Position numbers and translations under genes: made by a program. A DNA stretch of 64,000 nt. Origin: JBNGOQ01 sp050589645 (GTDB taxonomy: Bacteria; Bacteroidota; Bacteroidia; Flavobacteriales; Flavobacteriaceae). The notes beneath the pieces are model-generated. The model did not search any database. It was not told the origin of the DNA and saw only the letters and a list, made by a program, of their open reading frames with translations. Position 1 is the stretch's first letter. Each line of letters begins with the position of its first letter. The stretch spans positions 868,001 through 932,000 of the forward strand of contig NZ_JBNGOQ010000002.1 in the NCBI RefSeq assembly GCF_050589645.1. The letters run 5' to 3'. Below are positions 41,399 to 49,525 of the stretch, in pieces.

Positions 41399-42346
41399 AT
41401 GGAGAAATTGCGAATCGTCTTTATGGGCACCCCGGATTTTGCTGTCGGTACCCTGCGCAGGCTGGTTCAGGAATCGCATACCATAGTGGGGGTTGTGACC
41501 GCTCCCGATCGACCCGCTGGCCGAGGACGAAAGCTACAGGAATCGGCAGTTAAAAAATATGCCTTGGAACAGGGTTTGAAGGTACTACAACCCACAAATT
41601 TAAAGGATGCTGCATTTTTGGAAGAACTCCGATCCCTGAACGCCAACCTGCAAATTGTGGTCGCTTTTAGGATGCTGCCCCAGGTGGTATGGGCCATGCC
41701 CCGTTTGGGCACCTTTAATCTGCATGCCTCCCTCCTGCCCAATTATAGAGGTGCGGCCCCCATTAACTGGGCTATCATGAACGGGGAAAACCAAACTGGG
41801 GTGACCACCTTCTTTATTGATGATAAAATTGATACCGGGGAAATCATACTCCAGGAAAATATGGGCATTGGCCCCGAAGACACTGCGGGAACCCTCCACG
41901 ACAAGCTAATGCACTTGGGCGCCGAACTTGTCCTAAAAACTGTGGCCCTTATTGAAAAACGAGAAGTAAGTCCCAGAAAGCAAGAGAATCAAGGGCAACT
42001 AAGATCGGCATCCAAAATCCACAAGGAAACCTGTGAAATCAACTGGAATAAACCCTTACATAGTATTTATGACCATATACGGGGCCTCAGCCCCTACCCT
42101 ACAGCTTGGACCACCCTACACAATGGGGAAGAATCCATTTTCCTAAAGATATATATGGCCAAAGCCCAAAAGGAAAAGCACGAACAGCAGGTAGGAGCAC
42201 TACTTCTTGATGGAAAGGAACTAAAGGTGGCCGTTAAAAATGGATATATTCATCTTTTGGAGATGCAATTGCCCGGAAAACGCAGAATGGCGGTCTCGGA
42301 AATCCTAAATGGATGGAAACCGGTCAAAAACGCATATGTTAGCTGA
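41399..42346 (+). CDS. fmt: Methionyl-tRNA formyltransferase
   Basis: 315 residues, the same length as E. coli Fmt. The start at 41399 is 1 nt after the recQ stop and gives MEKLRIVFMGTPDFAV at the N-terminus; earlier in-frame starts lie inside recQ. The catalytic triad region is present: NLHASLLPNYRGAAPINWAI (Asn, His) and IDDKIDTGEI (Asp). The C-terminal OB-like domain carries SPYPTAWTT. It formylates initiator Met-tRNA. Confidence 0.95.
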   Translation: MEKLRIVFMGTPDFAVGTLRRLVQESHTIVGVVTAPDRPAGRGRKLQESAVKKYALEQGLKVLQPTNLKDAAFLEELRSLNANLQIVVAFRMLPQVVWAMPRLGTFNLHASLLPNYRGAAPINWAIMNGENQTGVTTFFIDDKIDTGEIILQENMGIGPEDTAGTLHDKLMHLGAELVLKTVALIEKREVSPRKQENQGQLRSASKIHKETCEINWNKPLHSIYDHIRGLSPYPTAWTTLHNGEESIFLKIYMAKAQKEKHEQQVGALLLDGKELKVAVKNGYIHLLEMQLPGKRRMAVSEILNGWKPVKNAYVS

Positions 42347-42447
42347 GGCCCCGCTACTATGGGGCTGCGAGAAGCGTAAAAAAACCCCTACTTTATCAAC
42401 AAACGTTTTAAGTTATCAACAAAAATGGGGATTTACCCCCAATTCAC

Positions 42448-42477
42448 TTGCGTTACACGCAAATCCGTATAAATTTG
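42448..42477 (+). promoter_or_regulatory. Promoter of the HU gene
   Basis: TTG (42448-42450), a 19-nt spacer and TAAATTTG (42470-42477), the textbook Bacteroidota arrangement, 45 nt before the start codon. Confidence 0.88.
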
Positions 42478-42522
42478 TTCTAGCTTTAAAATTATAGTAA
42501 CAACAATTAATTTAATTAAATT

Positions 42523-42795
42523 ATGAACAAAACAGAATTAATCGATGCAATGGCAGCTGATGCCGGCATTACAAAAGCAGCGGCAAAAAAGGCATTGGAA
42601 TCTTTCCTAGGAAACGTAGAAGGATCTCTTAAGGGTGGTAACAGAGTATCTTTGGTAGGTTTCGGATCTTGGTCAGTATCCAGAAGGAATGCTAGGGAAG
42701 GTAGAAACCCATCAACAGGACAAACTATTCAAATTGCAGCTAAAAATGTTGTAAAGTTTAAAGCAGGTGCCGATTTGGGCAATGCAGTGAACTAA
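42523..42795 (+). CDS. hup: HU family DNA-binding protein
   Basis: 90 residues, the length of canonical HU. MNKTELIDAMAADAGITKAA forms the helical dimer base and GFGSWSVSRRNAREGRNPST the beta-arm with the conserved RNP residues, followed by the C-terminal helix. It bends and compacts DNA as a dimer. It has a strong promoter and its own terminator, consistent with high expression. Confidence 0.96.
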   Translation: MNKTELIDAMAADAGITKAAAKKALESFLGNVEGSLKGGNRVSLVGFGSWSVSRRNAREGRNPSTGQTIQIAAKNVVKFKAGADLGNAVN

Positions 42796-42815
42796 TCCAT
42801 AGTTTTAAATACAAC

Positions 42816-42850
42816 AAAACCCTGACGGTAGTACTCGTCGGGGTTTTTTG
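42816..42850 (+). terminator. Terminator of the HU gene
   Basis: AACCCTGACG and CGTCGGGGTT pair around GTAGTACT-type loop bases and are followed by six T. It begins 20 nt after the HU stop. Confidence 0.85.
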
Positions 42851-42913
42851 TTTTTGTTCTTTTTTTGGTTTTCATAAGAATTATCTTATTTTTAAGAATA
42901 CGTATATCATATC

Positions 42914-43474
42914 ATGGTCGGTCTAAAGCCAAAAAAAGGTAAATTATTAATTGCAGAACCTACCCTCACCGGGGACGTTTCCTTCAACAGGTCGGTCGTG
43001 CTATTGGCCGAACACAATCAGGAAGGTTCCGTAGGCTTCATTTTGAACAAACCCTTGGAATATGACATTAGCGACCTTATCACGGAGATAAACATTCCCT
43101 TCCAAGTATACAATGGCGGCCCCGTGGAGCAAGACAACCTCTACTTCATACATAAGGTGCCGCATTTGATAGACAATAGTATAGAGATATCCGATGGTAT
43201 CTATTGGGGGGGCGACTTTGAGAGTACCATTGACCTGATCAATAATAAAATTATCACCAACGACGATATTCGATTCTTTTTGGGCTATTCCGGATGGGAT
43301 TCCCTGCAATTGGACCAAGAACTGTCCTCCAAATCCTGGATCGTGGTGCGGAACAAGTACGAAAGCGATATCATCCAAAAATCCACAAGTGCGTTCTGGA
43401 AGGAAAAAATGATGGAACTGGGAGGAAATTATCTGCTGTGGTCCAATTCGCCCGAAAATCCCAGCCTCAACTAA
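42914..43474 (+). CDS. YqgE/AlgH family protein
   Basis: 186 residues, the family's usual size. Signature parts: KGKLLIAEPTLTGDVSFNRS at the start, GSVGFILNKPL, the YNGGPVEQDNLYFIH strand and FFLGYSGWDSLQLDQEL. The alpha/beta fold is known from structures, but the biochemical role is not settled; AlgH affects alginate regulation in Pseudomonas. Its stop overlaps the convergent aminotransferase gene by 4 nt. Confidence 0.92.
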   Translation: MVGLKPKKGKLLIAEPTLTGDVSFNRSVVLLAEHNQEGSVGFILNKPLEYDISDLITEINIPFQVYNGGPVEQDNLYFIHKVPHLIDNSIEISDGIYWGGDFESTIDLINNKIITNDDIRFFLGYSGWDSLQLDQELSSKSWIVVRNKYESDIIQKSTSAFWKEKMMELGGNYLLWSNSPENPSLN

Positions 43475-44316
43475 TCCAATCGCGCCATAGCGTTCAATTT
43501 ACCCACTAGATCTCTAGCCACCCTTGTATCAAATTCCTTTTTGCGATACTTGCTAACGGGTTGAATACCTACAATCGCATTGGTGATGAATAGTTCATCG
43601 GCCTGTTGAAGTTCAAAGGGTGAAATGGAGGCTTCCTCCAAGGAATACGCATCCAATTTGCCGATTAGCTGGATCATTCTCTTTCTTAGAACCCCATTTA
43701 AGCAACCGTCCTTGGTAGGCGGGGTCTTTATTCTGCTTCCCTTTACGAGAAAAATGTTCCCGTTGAGCGCTTCCACCACCTGTTTGGCATGGTTCAATAA
43801 CAGGCAGTTTTGATATCCATTTTCTTCGGCAAAAACACTTCCCACTACGTTAATGATCTTGTTGTTCGTTTTAAGGGTGGAGAGCATATCGGGGTTTACG
43901 TAAAAATCCTTGAAGAGCTCTACCTCATAGGGAGCGTCCTGCAGCACATAGAAGGGAGTTTCCAATGGAGTTGCCTCGGAGACAAAGGAAATCTCGTTGG
44001 TAAGGGGTAGGTACAGTCCTCCTTCGTTCCTAAAGACGGTAAGGCGTACACGTGCCGGTGCTTTCGCCAGATTATTGGCCCGAACCACGTGTAAAATTTG
44101 CTCCTCCAAAAATTCCATGGTGAAACTCATGGGGATTTCCATACGAAGTATGCGCATAGAGGCCATTAATCTAAGATAATGGTCCTCCCAAAAAAAGATT
44201 TTTTCGTTGACCACGCGCAGCGTCTCAAAAAGTGAATCGCCATAACGAAATCCCCTGTTCCCAAAGGCCAGGGAAAAAGTGTCCTTTGGACCGAGATTAC
44301 CATTGAAATTGACCAT
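43471..44316 (-). CDS. Class IV aminotransferase (aminodeoxychorismate lyase or branched-chain aminotransferase family)
   Basis: 281 residues of fold-type IV PLP enzymes. FGNRGFRYGDSLFETLRV (18-35) is the N-terminal signature, LKTNNKIINVVG contains the Schiff-base Lys, and VEALNGNIFLVKGSRIKTPP matches the phosphate-binding loop. Sequence resembles PabC (folate synthesis) more than IlvE in length, but the choice is not certain. The start codon directly abuts the T tract of the terminator from the upstream START-like gene; a TATATTTG box (44350-44343) overlaps that terminator. Confidence 0.87.
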   Translation of the reverse strand: MVNFNGNLGPKDTFSLAFGNRGFRYGDSLFETLRVVNEKIFFWEDHYLRLMASMRILRMEIPMSFTMEFLEEQILHVVRANNLAKAPARVRLTVFRNEGGLYLPLTNEISFVSEATPLETPFYVLQDAPYEVELFKDFYVNPDMLSTLKTNNKIINVVGSVFAEENGYQNCLLLNHAKQVVEALNGNIFLVKGSRIKTPPTKDGCLNGVLRKRMIQLIGKLDAYSLEEASISPFELQQADELFITNAIVGIQPVSKYRKKEFDTRVARDLVGKLNAMARLD

Positions 44317-44343
44317 AAAAAAAGCCTTGAAATTTTCAAGGCC
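44316..44343 (-). terminator. Terminator of the START-like gene, abutting the next start codon
   Basis: On the minus strand GCCTTGAAA and TTTCAAGGC pair and run into seven T, whose last base touches the ATG of the aminotransferase at 44316. The preceding TATATTTG (44350-44343) could act as promoter for that next gene. Confidence 0.75.
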
Positions 44344-44370
44344 AAATATACGTTATATTCCCCAAGCACC

Positions 44371-44754
44371 TTAGGAAGATCCCAAAACCTGTTTGAGGTC
44401 CGAGACCTGGTTTTCCCAGAGCATCTTAGCTTCATCCATTTCGTCCTCTTCGGCAAAATCGGTAATGAAGAGGGAGACATCCTTGGTAATCTCATCTACG
44501 ATAATCTTCATTTCGAAAAAGCTTTCATCTTCCTGATCTGTCCAGGAGAACTTGACAAACTCGTCGCTTTTCCTTTTGAGCAATTTGGCTTCCTCCTCCG
44601 AGCCGTCCCAAATAAAACTGAACATTTCTCCCCGGGAATTTACGTTGTCCGCGAACCACTCGGAAAGTCCGGATGGGGTAGACAAGTATTGATACAACAA
44701 CTGAGGTGAAGATTGTATAACAAATTCTAATTCGAATCTAATTTTATCGCTCAT
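44371..44754 (-). CDS. START-like domain protein (Bacteroidota SRPBCC family)
   Basis: 127 residues from ATG 44754: SDKIRFELEFVIQSSPQLLY is the conserved start of this small Bacteroidota family, followed by SGLSEWFADNVNSRGE. The fold is AHA1/START-like and ligand unknown. An in-frame start at 44781 would add nine residues absent from the usual family start. It is the last core gene before tRNA-Met and the island. Confidence 0.88.
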   Translation of the reverse strand: MSDKIRFELEFVIQSSPQLLYQYLSTPSGLSEWFADNVNSRGEMFSFIWDGSEEEAKLLKRKSDEFVKFSWTDQEDESFFEMKIIVDEITKDVSLFITDFAEEDEMDEAKMLWENQVSDLKQVLGSS

Positions 44755-44840
44755 TCCAATTCTTAAATTTTCTTCGGACAATATAGATATTTCTAAATGA
44801 TAAAAAAATAAAACTAGTAGAATAATTTGGCGGGCTAATT

Positions 44841-44871
44841 TTGACGGACAGGAAATTAAACTTTATATTTG
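44841..44871 (+). promoter_or_regulatory. Promoter of tRNA-Met
   Basis: TTG (44841-44843), a 20-nt spacer and TATATTTG (44864-44871); the tRNA begins 20 nt later. Confidence 0.85.
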
Positions 44872-44891
44872 CAGCCGTTTAAAAAACCTAT

Positions 44892-44968
44892 GGCGAGGTA
44901 GCTCAGCTGGTTAGAGCGTCGGATTCATAACCCGGAGGCCGAGGGTTCAAGTCCCTCTCTCGCTACCA
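44892..44968 (+). tRNA. tRNA-Met (CAT anticodon), island integration site
   Basis: Acceptor GGCGAGG/TCTCGCT (G1-T72 wobble), D arm GCTC/GAGC, anticodon loop TTCATAA, T arm GAGGG/CCCTC with TTCAAGT, discriminator A, and encoded CCA (44966-44968). The G1-T72 pair and closed acceptor fit an elongator tRNA, though CAT-anticodon tRNAs also include tRNA-Ile2. Its 3' part (44929-44959) is repeated at 60284-60314. Confidence 0.95.
44924..44966 (+). repeat. attL-type site within the tRNA-Met 3' end
   Basis: Bases 44929-44959 are identical over 31 nt to 60284-60314. The match extends left four bases past one substitution (T to C) and right across a 2-nt deletion to GCTAC. Integrative islands use such tRNA 3' segments as attB. 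The functional tRNA is the copy rebuilt by the element. Confidence 0.85.
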
Positions 44969-44980
44969 TAAAACAAAGCA

Positions 44981-45010
44981 AAACCCAAGAAATTATTCTT
45001 GGGTTTTTTG
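44981..45010 (+). terminator. Terminator after tRNA-Met (island side)
   Basis: AACCCAAGAA and TTCTTGGGTT pair around ATTA and are followed by TTTTTG. It begins 13 nt after the tRNA and lies in DNA brought by the island. Confidence 0.85.
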
Positions 45011-45517
45011 TTTCTGTACAACATATGTACAACATTATATGTAGCTTTATGGCCTAATATACGATGTCTCAAAAAACGTTCGTTTTTTGAAGCTTTCTTA
45101 GAAACAGAGTTATTATTAGGATAACTTTTGTACTCTTAAAGATTTCTGAAGTGCGATTGTTAAGGTTATTATTTGCATTTAGATAGTGCTTTAAACCAAA
45201 TATATTCCCACTTGGATTCAACAGGATTAAATCTAAACAGCGAAGTTTCTGCAAATAAGATGCTAAAACATTAAAAATAAACACTTTAACATCTAAAAGA
45301 TTTTTATGTTCATACATCAAAACACCATTTATTAACTACCTTTAAAATAAACAATTTCAACTGCGAATTACTGGTTTCAAAAGACAGCAGAATAATCTAC
45401 TCAAAGTAGAAAAGCTTTTTTAACGATCTAGGAGTTAAGATGTAAAAGTTCATTGCTTTTTGTGCGCACTAGCTAGATGATCACCTTTACTTTTTACTTG
45501 ACCATTAAACTAAAAAC
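45011..45517. other. A+T-rich gene-poor stretch at the island's left end
   Basis: No recognisable gene in about 500 nt. A minus-strand frame at 45069-45320 (83 codons) has no signal, no domain and a composition close to translated A+T-rich spacer. A short inverted repeat AAAAAACG/CGTTTTTT lies at about 45068-45088. An integrase would be expected here in an intact element, and I see no trace of one. Confidence 0.5.
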
Positions 45518-46078
45518 ATGAAATTATATATTAAATATATGGTTAGTCAACGTTGCAAAATGTTGGTAAGGGAAGAATTGAAAAAGTTAGACTTGGACCA
45601 CGCAACATTGGATCTCGGAATGGTCGAAATCCTGGAAGACATTCCGAAAGATAAACAAATTCTTTTTGGGCAAAACCTTCTTAAATCGGGACTTGAATTG
45701 CTTGATGATACTAGGAGTATCCTAATTGAGCGAATAAAGACTGCGATTATAGAAATGATTCATTATACGGATGAAATTCCAAAAACCAATTATTCTGGTT
45801 ATTTAAGCGAAAAATTAGGATACGACTACACATATTTGTCGAACATGTTTTCTGAAGTGAAAGGAATCACCATACAGCATTATATCATCAAACATAAAAT
45901 TGAAAAGGTAAAGGAATTACTGTTATATGATGAGCTCAACCTCACAGAGATTGCCCATAAACTTCACTATAGTAGCCCATCCCATCTGTCGAATCAATTT
46001 AAAAAAGTAACCGGTCTCACACCATCTTTTTATAAAAAGCTAAAGGAAAAAAGACAGCAAAATCTCGAAAACCTGTGA
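45518..46078 (+). CDS. Small AraC family transcription regulator
   Basis: 186 residues. The C-terminal ~100 residues are an AraC DNA-binding domain with two helix-turn-helix units (YLSEKLGYDYTYLSNMFSEV and LTEIAHKLHYSSPSHLSNQF) and the closing GLTPSFYKKLK. The N-terminal ~80 residues, starting MKLYIKYMVSQRCK, form a short sensor-less region. This short type is frequent on Bacteroidota islands beside stress-response genes, and some relatives respond to general stress. It is the only recognised regulator in the island. Confidence 0.9.
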   Translation: MKLYIKYMVSQRCKMLVREELKKLDLDHATLDLGMVEILEDIPKDKQILFGQNLLKSGLELLDDTRSILIERIKTAIIEMIHYTDEIPKTNYSGYLSEKLGYDYTYLSNMFSEVKGITIQHYIIKHKIEKVKELLLYDELNLTEIAHKLHYSSPSHLSNQFKKVTGLTPSFYKKLKEKRQQNLENL

Positions 46079-46185
46079 TATATGCAAGGTTTACAAACAT
46101 TTATATAGTATACTTCCCATGATTCTGTCGCACCTTTGACTTTTGCAATGATTTTAATGAACCGTATTCAAAATACACAACATTT

Positions 46186-46341
46186 ATGGGAATATTTGAA
46201 AAGAACATTTTAGTTTACGGTAATCTCAAAAAATTAAGAGATGTCTTTAAATCGATATTTGACAGTGGAAACCCAAAAGCCGCAATGGAAAATGAATTGC
46301 AGGGTAATTTAAAACCCACTTTGATCAGAATTAAAAAATGA
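46186..46341 (+). CDS. 51-residue hypothetical protein
   Basis: ATG 46186 to TGA 46341 encodes MGIFEKNILVYGNLKKLRDV and continues with FKSIFDSGNPKAAMENELQG. It is amphipathic and basic towards the end (LIRIKK). No family recognised and no clear promoter; reported because it lies alone between AraC and the terminator at 46430 and has plausible amino acid use. Confidence 0.4.
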   Translation: MGIFEKNILVYGNLKKLRDVFKSIFDSGNPKAAMENELQGNLKPTLIRIKK

Positions 46342-46429
46342 CTTAGGGCAAATATATGGCCTGCACCATACTAAGGGAGAGAGAATTTAATTTTGTTTAT
46401 TGATAAGTACTTTTAAATTTTAGAAGTCC

Positions 46430-46466
46430 AAAAAAGAGCAGGAACTAAAAAACACTGCTCTTTTTT
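46430..46466. terminator. Bidirectional-looking terminator
   Basis: AAAAAAGAGCAG and CTGCTCTTTTTT form a perfect 12-bp stem with a 13-nt loop, giving T runs on both strands. It closes the AraC/51-residue ORF unit. Confidence 0.75.
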
Positions 46467-46558
46467 CGTGAAAAAATCGAATAGATTAGGCTTCTTATTA
46501 CCGAAGATTTTGCCAAACAAATTTATATAGGTAGATAGTAAATGTAAAGACATATGCC

Positions 46559-46627
46559 ATGAGGAAATGTGCTTACTGTTTTATTCTATTGTTAATGATG
46601 TTGATGCTCGCCGTTTCGCTTCCATAA
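46559..46627 (+). CDS. 22-residue hydrophobic peptide ORF
   Basis: ATG 46559 to TAA 46627 encodes MRKCAYCFILLLMMLMLAV followed by SLP. It is a single hydrophobic segment with a basic N-terminus, like toxin or leader peptides, and ends 20 nt before the basic peptide ORF at 46648. It could also be chance; no ribosome site or promoter is obvious. Confidence 0.25.
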   Translation: MRKCAYCFILLLMMLMLAVSLP

Positions 46628-46647
46628 ATCAATTAAAAATTAAAATT

Positions 46648-46764
46648 ATGTCGAGAGAAAAAGAAGGTAGACAAAAATCTGGGAAAACAGCGCCATCAAG
46701 CACTCCTAAAGAGAAAAAGGCCGCCAAAAGGGCAAAACGGAATGCCAAGAATAGAGCGGAATAA
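46648..46764 (+). CDS. 38-residue strongly basic small protein
   Basis: ATG 46648 to TAA 46764 encodes a peptide beginning MSREKEGRQKSGKTAPSS, followed by KEKKAAKRAKRNAKNRAE. About half of the residues are Lys/Arg or Ala, the C-terminal half could be one amphipathic helix, and nucleic-acid binding is likely on charge alone. The frame is open from 46567, but the upstream codons match the hydrophobic peptide region in another frame. Preceded by an A+T-rich leader typical of translated Bacteroidota genes. Confidence 0.6.
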   Translation: MSREKEGRQKSGKTAPSSTPKEKKAAKRAKRNAKNRAE

Positions 46765-46796
46765 AAGGAAAACATCATAAACCTTATTGCTTAACC

Positions 46797-47129
46797 GTGG
46801 AAAATGGTGAATTTGAAGAATCCAAGAAGTTTAACTTGGCAGATGCACTAGAGTATATTTCTAATACGATAGTGGTAAAAAACATAATAGTCGAAAACAA
46901 CTGTGTCATACAGGTATTTGTATTCGATTATGGCAAAGTGCAATCTTATGAGACATCTCCTTTTCCCCGATTTATTTACATCATCGAGGGTAAAGCGGAA
47001 GTTGTTATCAATGATAACTCCACCTTCATGCAAAAGGGAGACTCGATTCTTGTACCAGGGCATTCCACCAGCTCAATTGAAGCAAATCATAAGTTCAAGA
47101 TGACCTGTACTACCATTAAGGGCGAATAG
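46797..47129 (+). CDS. Small cupin domain protein
   Basis: 110 residues beginning at GTG 46797. The fold is a single cupin: IQVFVFDYGKVQSYETSPFP, YIIEGKAEVVINDNSTFMQ, KGDSILVPGHSTSSIEA. The two metal-binding histidines of motif 1 are replaced, so metal binding is doubtful; the barrel may act as a sensor or small-molecule binder. It sits upstream of the D-amino-acid cassette on the same strand, separated by a decayed gene. Confidence 0.8.
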   Translation: MENGEFEESKKFNLADALEYISNTIVVKNIIVENNCVIQVFVFDYGKVQSYETSPFPRFIYIIEGKAEVVINDNSTFMQKGDSILVPGHSTSSIEANHKFKMTCTTIKGE

Positions 47130-47172
47130 GAATTAACTATGAAGCATAAATGCGTAATCAGGAATTGGTACA

Positions 47173-47353
47173 ATGGCAAAACGGTTTGAAATGGGAGATA
47201 TTGTCTGCGCCAAGGTAAGGCCCTAGACGAAACTCTGAATACGATTATACGTATTTCTGTACCGTTCCAAATAATCTTTCCGCCAATGAACCTGTCCATT
47301 TCGACAGTAAGTTAGAACCTTATAAAGGTAGCCTATCGATTATTAAAACTTAA
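47173..47353 (+). pseudogene. Decayed small gene, GDIV-type (DUF2158-like) protein
   Basis: The frame from ATG 47173 reads MAKRFEMGDIVCAKVRP then stops (TAG), with a further stop soon after. In another frame the sequence continues YDYTYFCTVPNNLSANEPVH and reaches LEPYKGSLSIIKT with a TAA at 47351-47353. Together they resemble the short family that starts with (K)FE(I/M)GDIV and ends with a strand-rich C-terminus. At least one frameshift and two in-frame stops are needed, so the gene is inactive. Confidence 0.5.
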
Positions 47354-47363
47354 AACAAACACT

Positions 47364-48443
47364 ATGAGAGCAAACGCATTGGTTTATTGCGAAAATGAAT
47401 TTGGGAGTATAGACGGTAAAGTGGCCAATGGACTTATTCGGCAATCGGAGACCTACAATATCGTTGGGGTCATTGATAGCTCGACGGCTGGTCAGGATGC
47501 AGGCGAATATCTTGATGGTGTAAAAAATGCCATTCCCATTTTCGAAAGTATAGCACTTGCCTTAGAAGAATTAAGCACTATCCCGGAATACTTTATCTAT
47601 GGTATCGCCCCACTCGCTTCCTTTTTAAACGATGAACAAAAGGAAATTATTTTTACCGCTATGAAGAGTGGGATGAACATCGTTAACGGTCTTCCTGAAT
47701 TTTTTAACGAGAATACTCAATTTACCCGTATGGCCCGTAATTATGGAGTAACTATACAGGATGTTAGAAAACCACCAAAACGTGAAAACCTCCATAATTT
47801 TTCAGGACGTATTCAAGAGGTAAAGGTTCCGATAATTACGGTAATGGGAACCGACTGTGCTGTAGGCAAAAGAACTACTGCATTAGTATTAGTGGAAGCA
47901 TTACGGGATGAAGGTCTGAACGCTGTCTTTGTGACCACCGGTCAGACAGGCCTGCTCCAAGGCTCCAAATACGGAGTGGCCATAGATGTTTTAACATCAG
48001 GGTTCGCCACCGGTGAAGTTGAAAACGCCATCCTAAATGCCTATGAGCAAGAACAACCGGATATCATTGTTGTTGAAGGCCAGGGAGCTTTAAGCCATCC
48101 TGCATTTACTTCTTCAAGTGCTATTATTCGAGGGGCAATGCCAGATGCGATCATTATACAGCATCCTCCAAAACGAAAAAGTTATTGTGACTATCCCGAA
48201 ATTCCGATGTTGGACTTGGTAGACGAGATTGAAATGATAGAGATATTCTCCAAATCAACGGTCATAGCAATTACCATTAACCATGAAAACATGACCCATG
48301 CTGAAGTGAACCATGTAATAGGTCAGTATGAATCAGAATATAATCTACCTGTTACAGATGTCCTAATGCATGGATGCGATAAACTGGTAAAGGAGTTGAT
48401 CAAAACATTTCCAGAGTTAAAAAGAGAGTCGGTGTTGGTTTGA
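47364..48443 (+). CDS. DUF1611 family protein (DgcN-like, possible D-glutamate N-acetyltransferase)
   Basis: 359 residues. An N-terminal Rossmann-like part (ALVYCENEFGSIDGKVANGL) is followed by a P-loop domain with Walker A GTDCAVGKRT (162-171) and motif VVEGQGALSHPAF (about 235-247). DUF1611 members are described as D-glutamate N-acetyltransferases (DgcN) in D-amino-acid catabolism of marine bacteria; DgcN partners differ from the ones here. The TGA overlaps the TTG start of the racemase gene. Function as acetyltransferase is inferred from family, not seen. Confidence 0.85.
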   Translation: MRANALVYCENEFGSIDGKVANGLIRQSETYNIVGVIDSSTAGQDAGEYLDGVKNAIPIFESIALALEELSTIPEYFIYGIAPLASFLNDEQKEIIFTAMKSGMNIVNGLPEFFNENTQFTRMARNYGVTIQDVRKPPKRENLHNFSGRIQEVKVPIITVMGTDCAVGKRTTALVLVEALRDEGLNAVFVTTGQTGLLQGSKYGVAIDVLTSGFATGEVENAILNAYEQEQPDIIVVEGQGALSHPAFTSSSAIIRGAMPDAIIIQHPPKRKSYCDYPEIPMLDLVDEIEMIEIFSKSTVIAITINHENMTHAEVNHVIGQYESEYNLPVTDVLMHGCDKLVKELIKTFPELKRESVLV

Positions 48444-49525
48444 ATCTTCCTAGGATAGATATAGATTTAGGGAAGATTGCCCATAATATACAACAGTTGA
48501 AAACACTGTATGGCTCCAAAGGCATAAATATAATAGGGGTTACCAAAGTGATTGGGGGCAATCCAATAATTGCTGATGTCTTGGTAAAAAATGGTATTGA
48601 AATTCTGGCAGACTCTAGAATTTCGAATATTATAAAAATGCGCAAAGCGGGTATACGAGCACAATACCTGTTACTCAGAACACCTGCGCTCAGCCAAGCG
48701 GAAGAAGTGGTTATTCATGCTCACATAAGCCTAAATTCCGAATTAATAGTTCTAAAAAAACTTTCGGAATGCGCCTTAAGAAACCATATTACACATAAGG
48801 TTGTTCTTATGGTGGAACTTGGAGACTTGCGAGAAGGAATCATGCCATCGGAAATGAATGCCCTTGTAAAGGAGGTGCTAAACTTGGAAGGTCTGGTCTT
48901 GGTAGGTATAGGAACAAATCTCGCATGCTTTGGCGGAATAAGTCCTGATGCAGACAAAATGAACGAGTTGTCTTCAATAGCAATCCGTTTGGAAGAAAAA
49001 TTCAAAATCACCCTAACAATGGTGTCCGGCGGAAACTCTGCAAATCACAACTGGTTTACGTCTTCAAAGGATATAGGCAGAATAAATAGCTTACGATTGG
49101 GCGAATCTATTTTTTTAGGCAGGGAAGCACTTTGTAGAAAACCTATACCAGGACTTTTTACCGATATTTTTACCTTAAGAGCAGAGGTTATCGAAGCAAA
49201 ACGAAAACCATCACAACCCTATGGGGAAGTATATCAAAATACGAACGGTGATATCCCTAGGTTTAAGAATAAGAGCTTAATGGATAGGGCCGTTCTCGCG
49301 ATTGGAATGCAGGACGTCATTGTTTCAGGAATCACTCCAAAACAAAAAATAACCGTGTTAGGTGCTAGCAGTGATCACATGTTGATAGACAATACCAAAA
49401 CAAGTTTAAGAGTGGGAGATACGGTAGCGTTCGACCTGAATTATAGCGCATTGTTAAGAGTATTCAGCACCCCCTACATTACAAAAAACACAATCGATTT
49501 ATATGAATGTGCAAACATACTGTGA
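48440..49525 (+). CDS. PLP-dependent amino-acid racemase (alanine/ornithine racemase family)
   Basis: 361 residues of the alanine-racemase N-terminal-type TIM barrel. The PLP lysine is Lys36 in IIGVTKVIGG, and NSANHNWF (about 197-204), LGESIFLGREAL and GMQDVIV follow the YhfX/Orr-type pattern. It starts at TTG 48440, overlapping the previous TGA. The C-terminal part (ITVLGASSDHMLID to DTVAFDLNYSALLR) is the beta domain. Family members racemise Ala, Orn or related amino acids; substrate unknown. Overlaps the next gene by 23 nt. Confidence 0.88.
   Translation: MNLPRIDIDLGKIAHNIQQLKTLYGSKGINIIGVTKVIGGNPIIADVLVKNGIEILADSRISNIIKMRKAGIRAQYLLLRTPALSQAEEVVIHAHISLNSELIVLKKLSECALRNHITHKVVLMVELGDLREGIMPSEMNALVKEVLNLEGLVLVGIGTNLACFGGISPDADKMNELSSIAIRLEEKFKITLTMVSGGNSANHNWFTSSKDIGRINSLRLGESIFLGREALCRKPIPGLFTDIFTLRAEVIEAKRKPSQPYGEVYQNTNGDIPRFKNKSLMDRAVLAIGMQDVIVSGITPKQKITVLGASSDHMLIDNTKTSLRVGDTVAFDLNYSALLRVFSTPYITKNTIDLYECANIL

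Noticed and set aside
42309..42497. 62-codon frame between fmt and HU
   Set aside because: It starts inside fmt and runs through the HU promoter (42448-42477), so it is not credible as a gene.
45069..45320. 83-codon minus-strand frame at the island's left end
   Set aside because: No signal, domain, promoter or coding-like composition; it overlaps an inverted repeat and looks like translated A+T-rich spacer. I also looked for an integrase here and found none.
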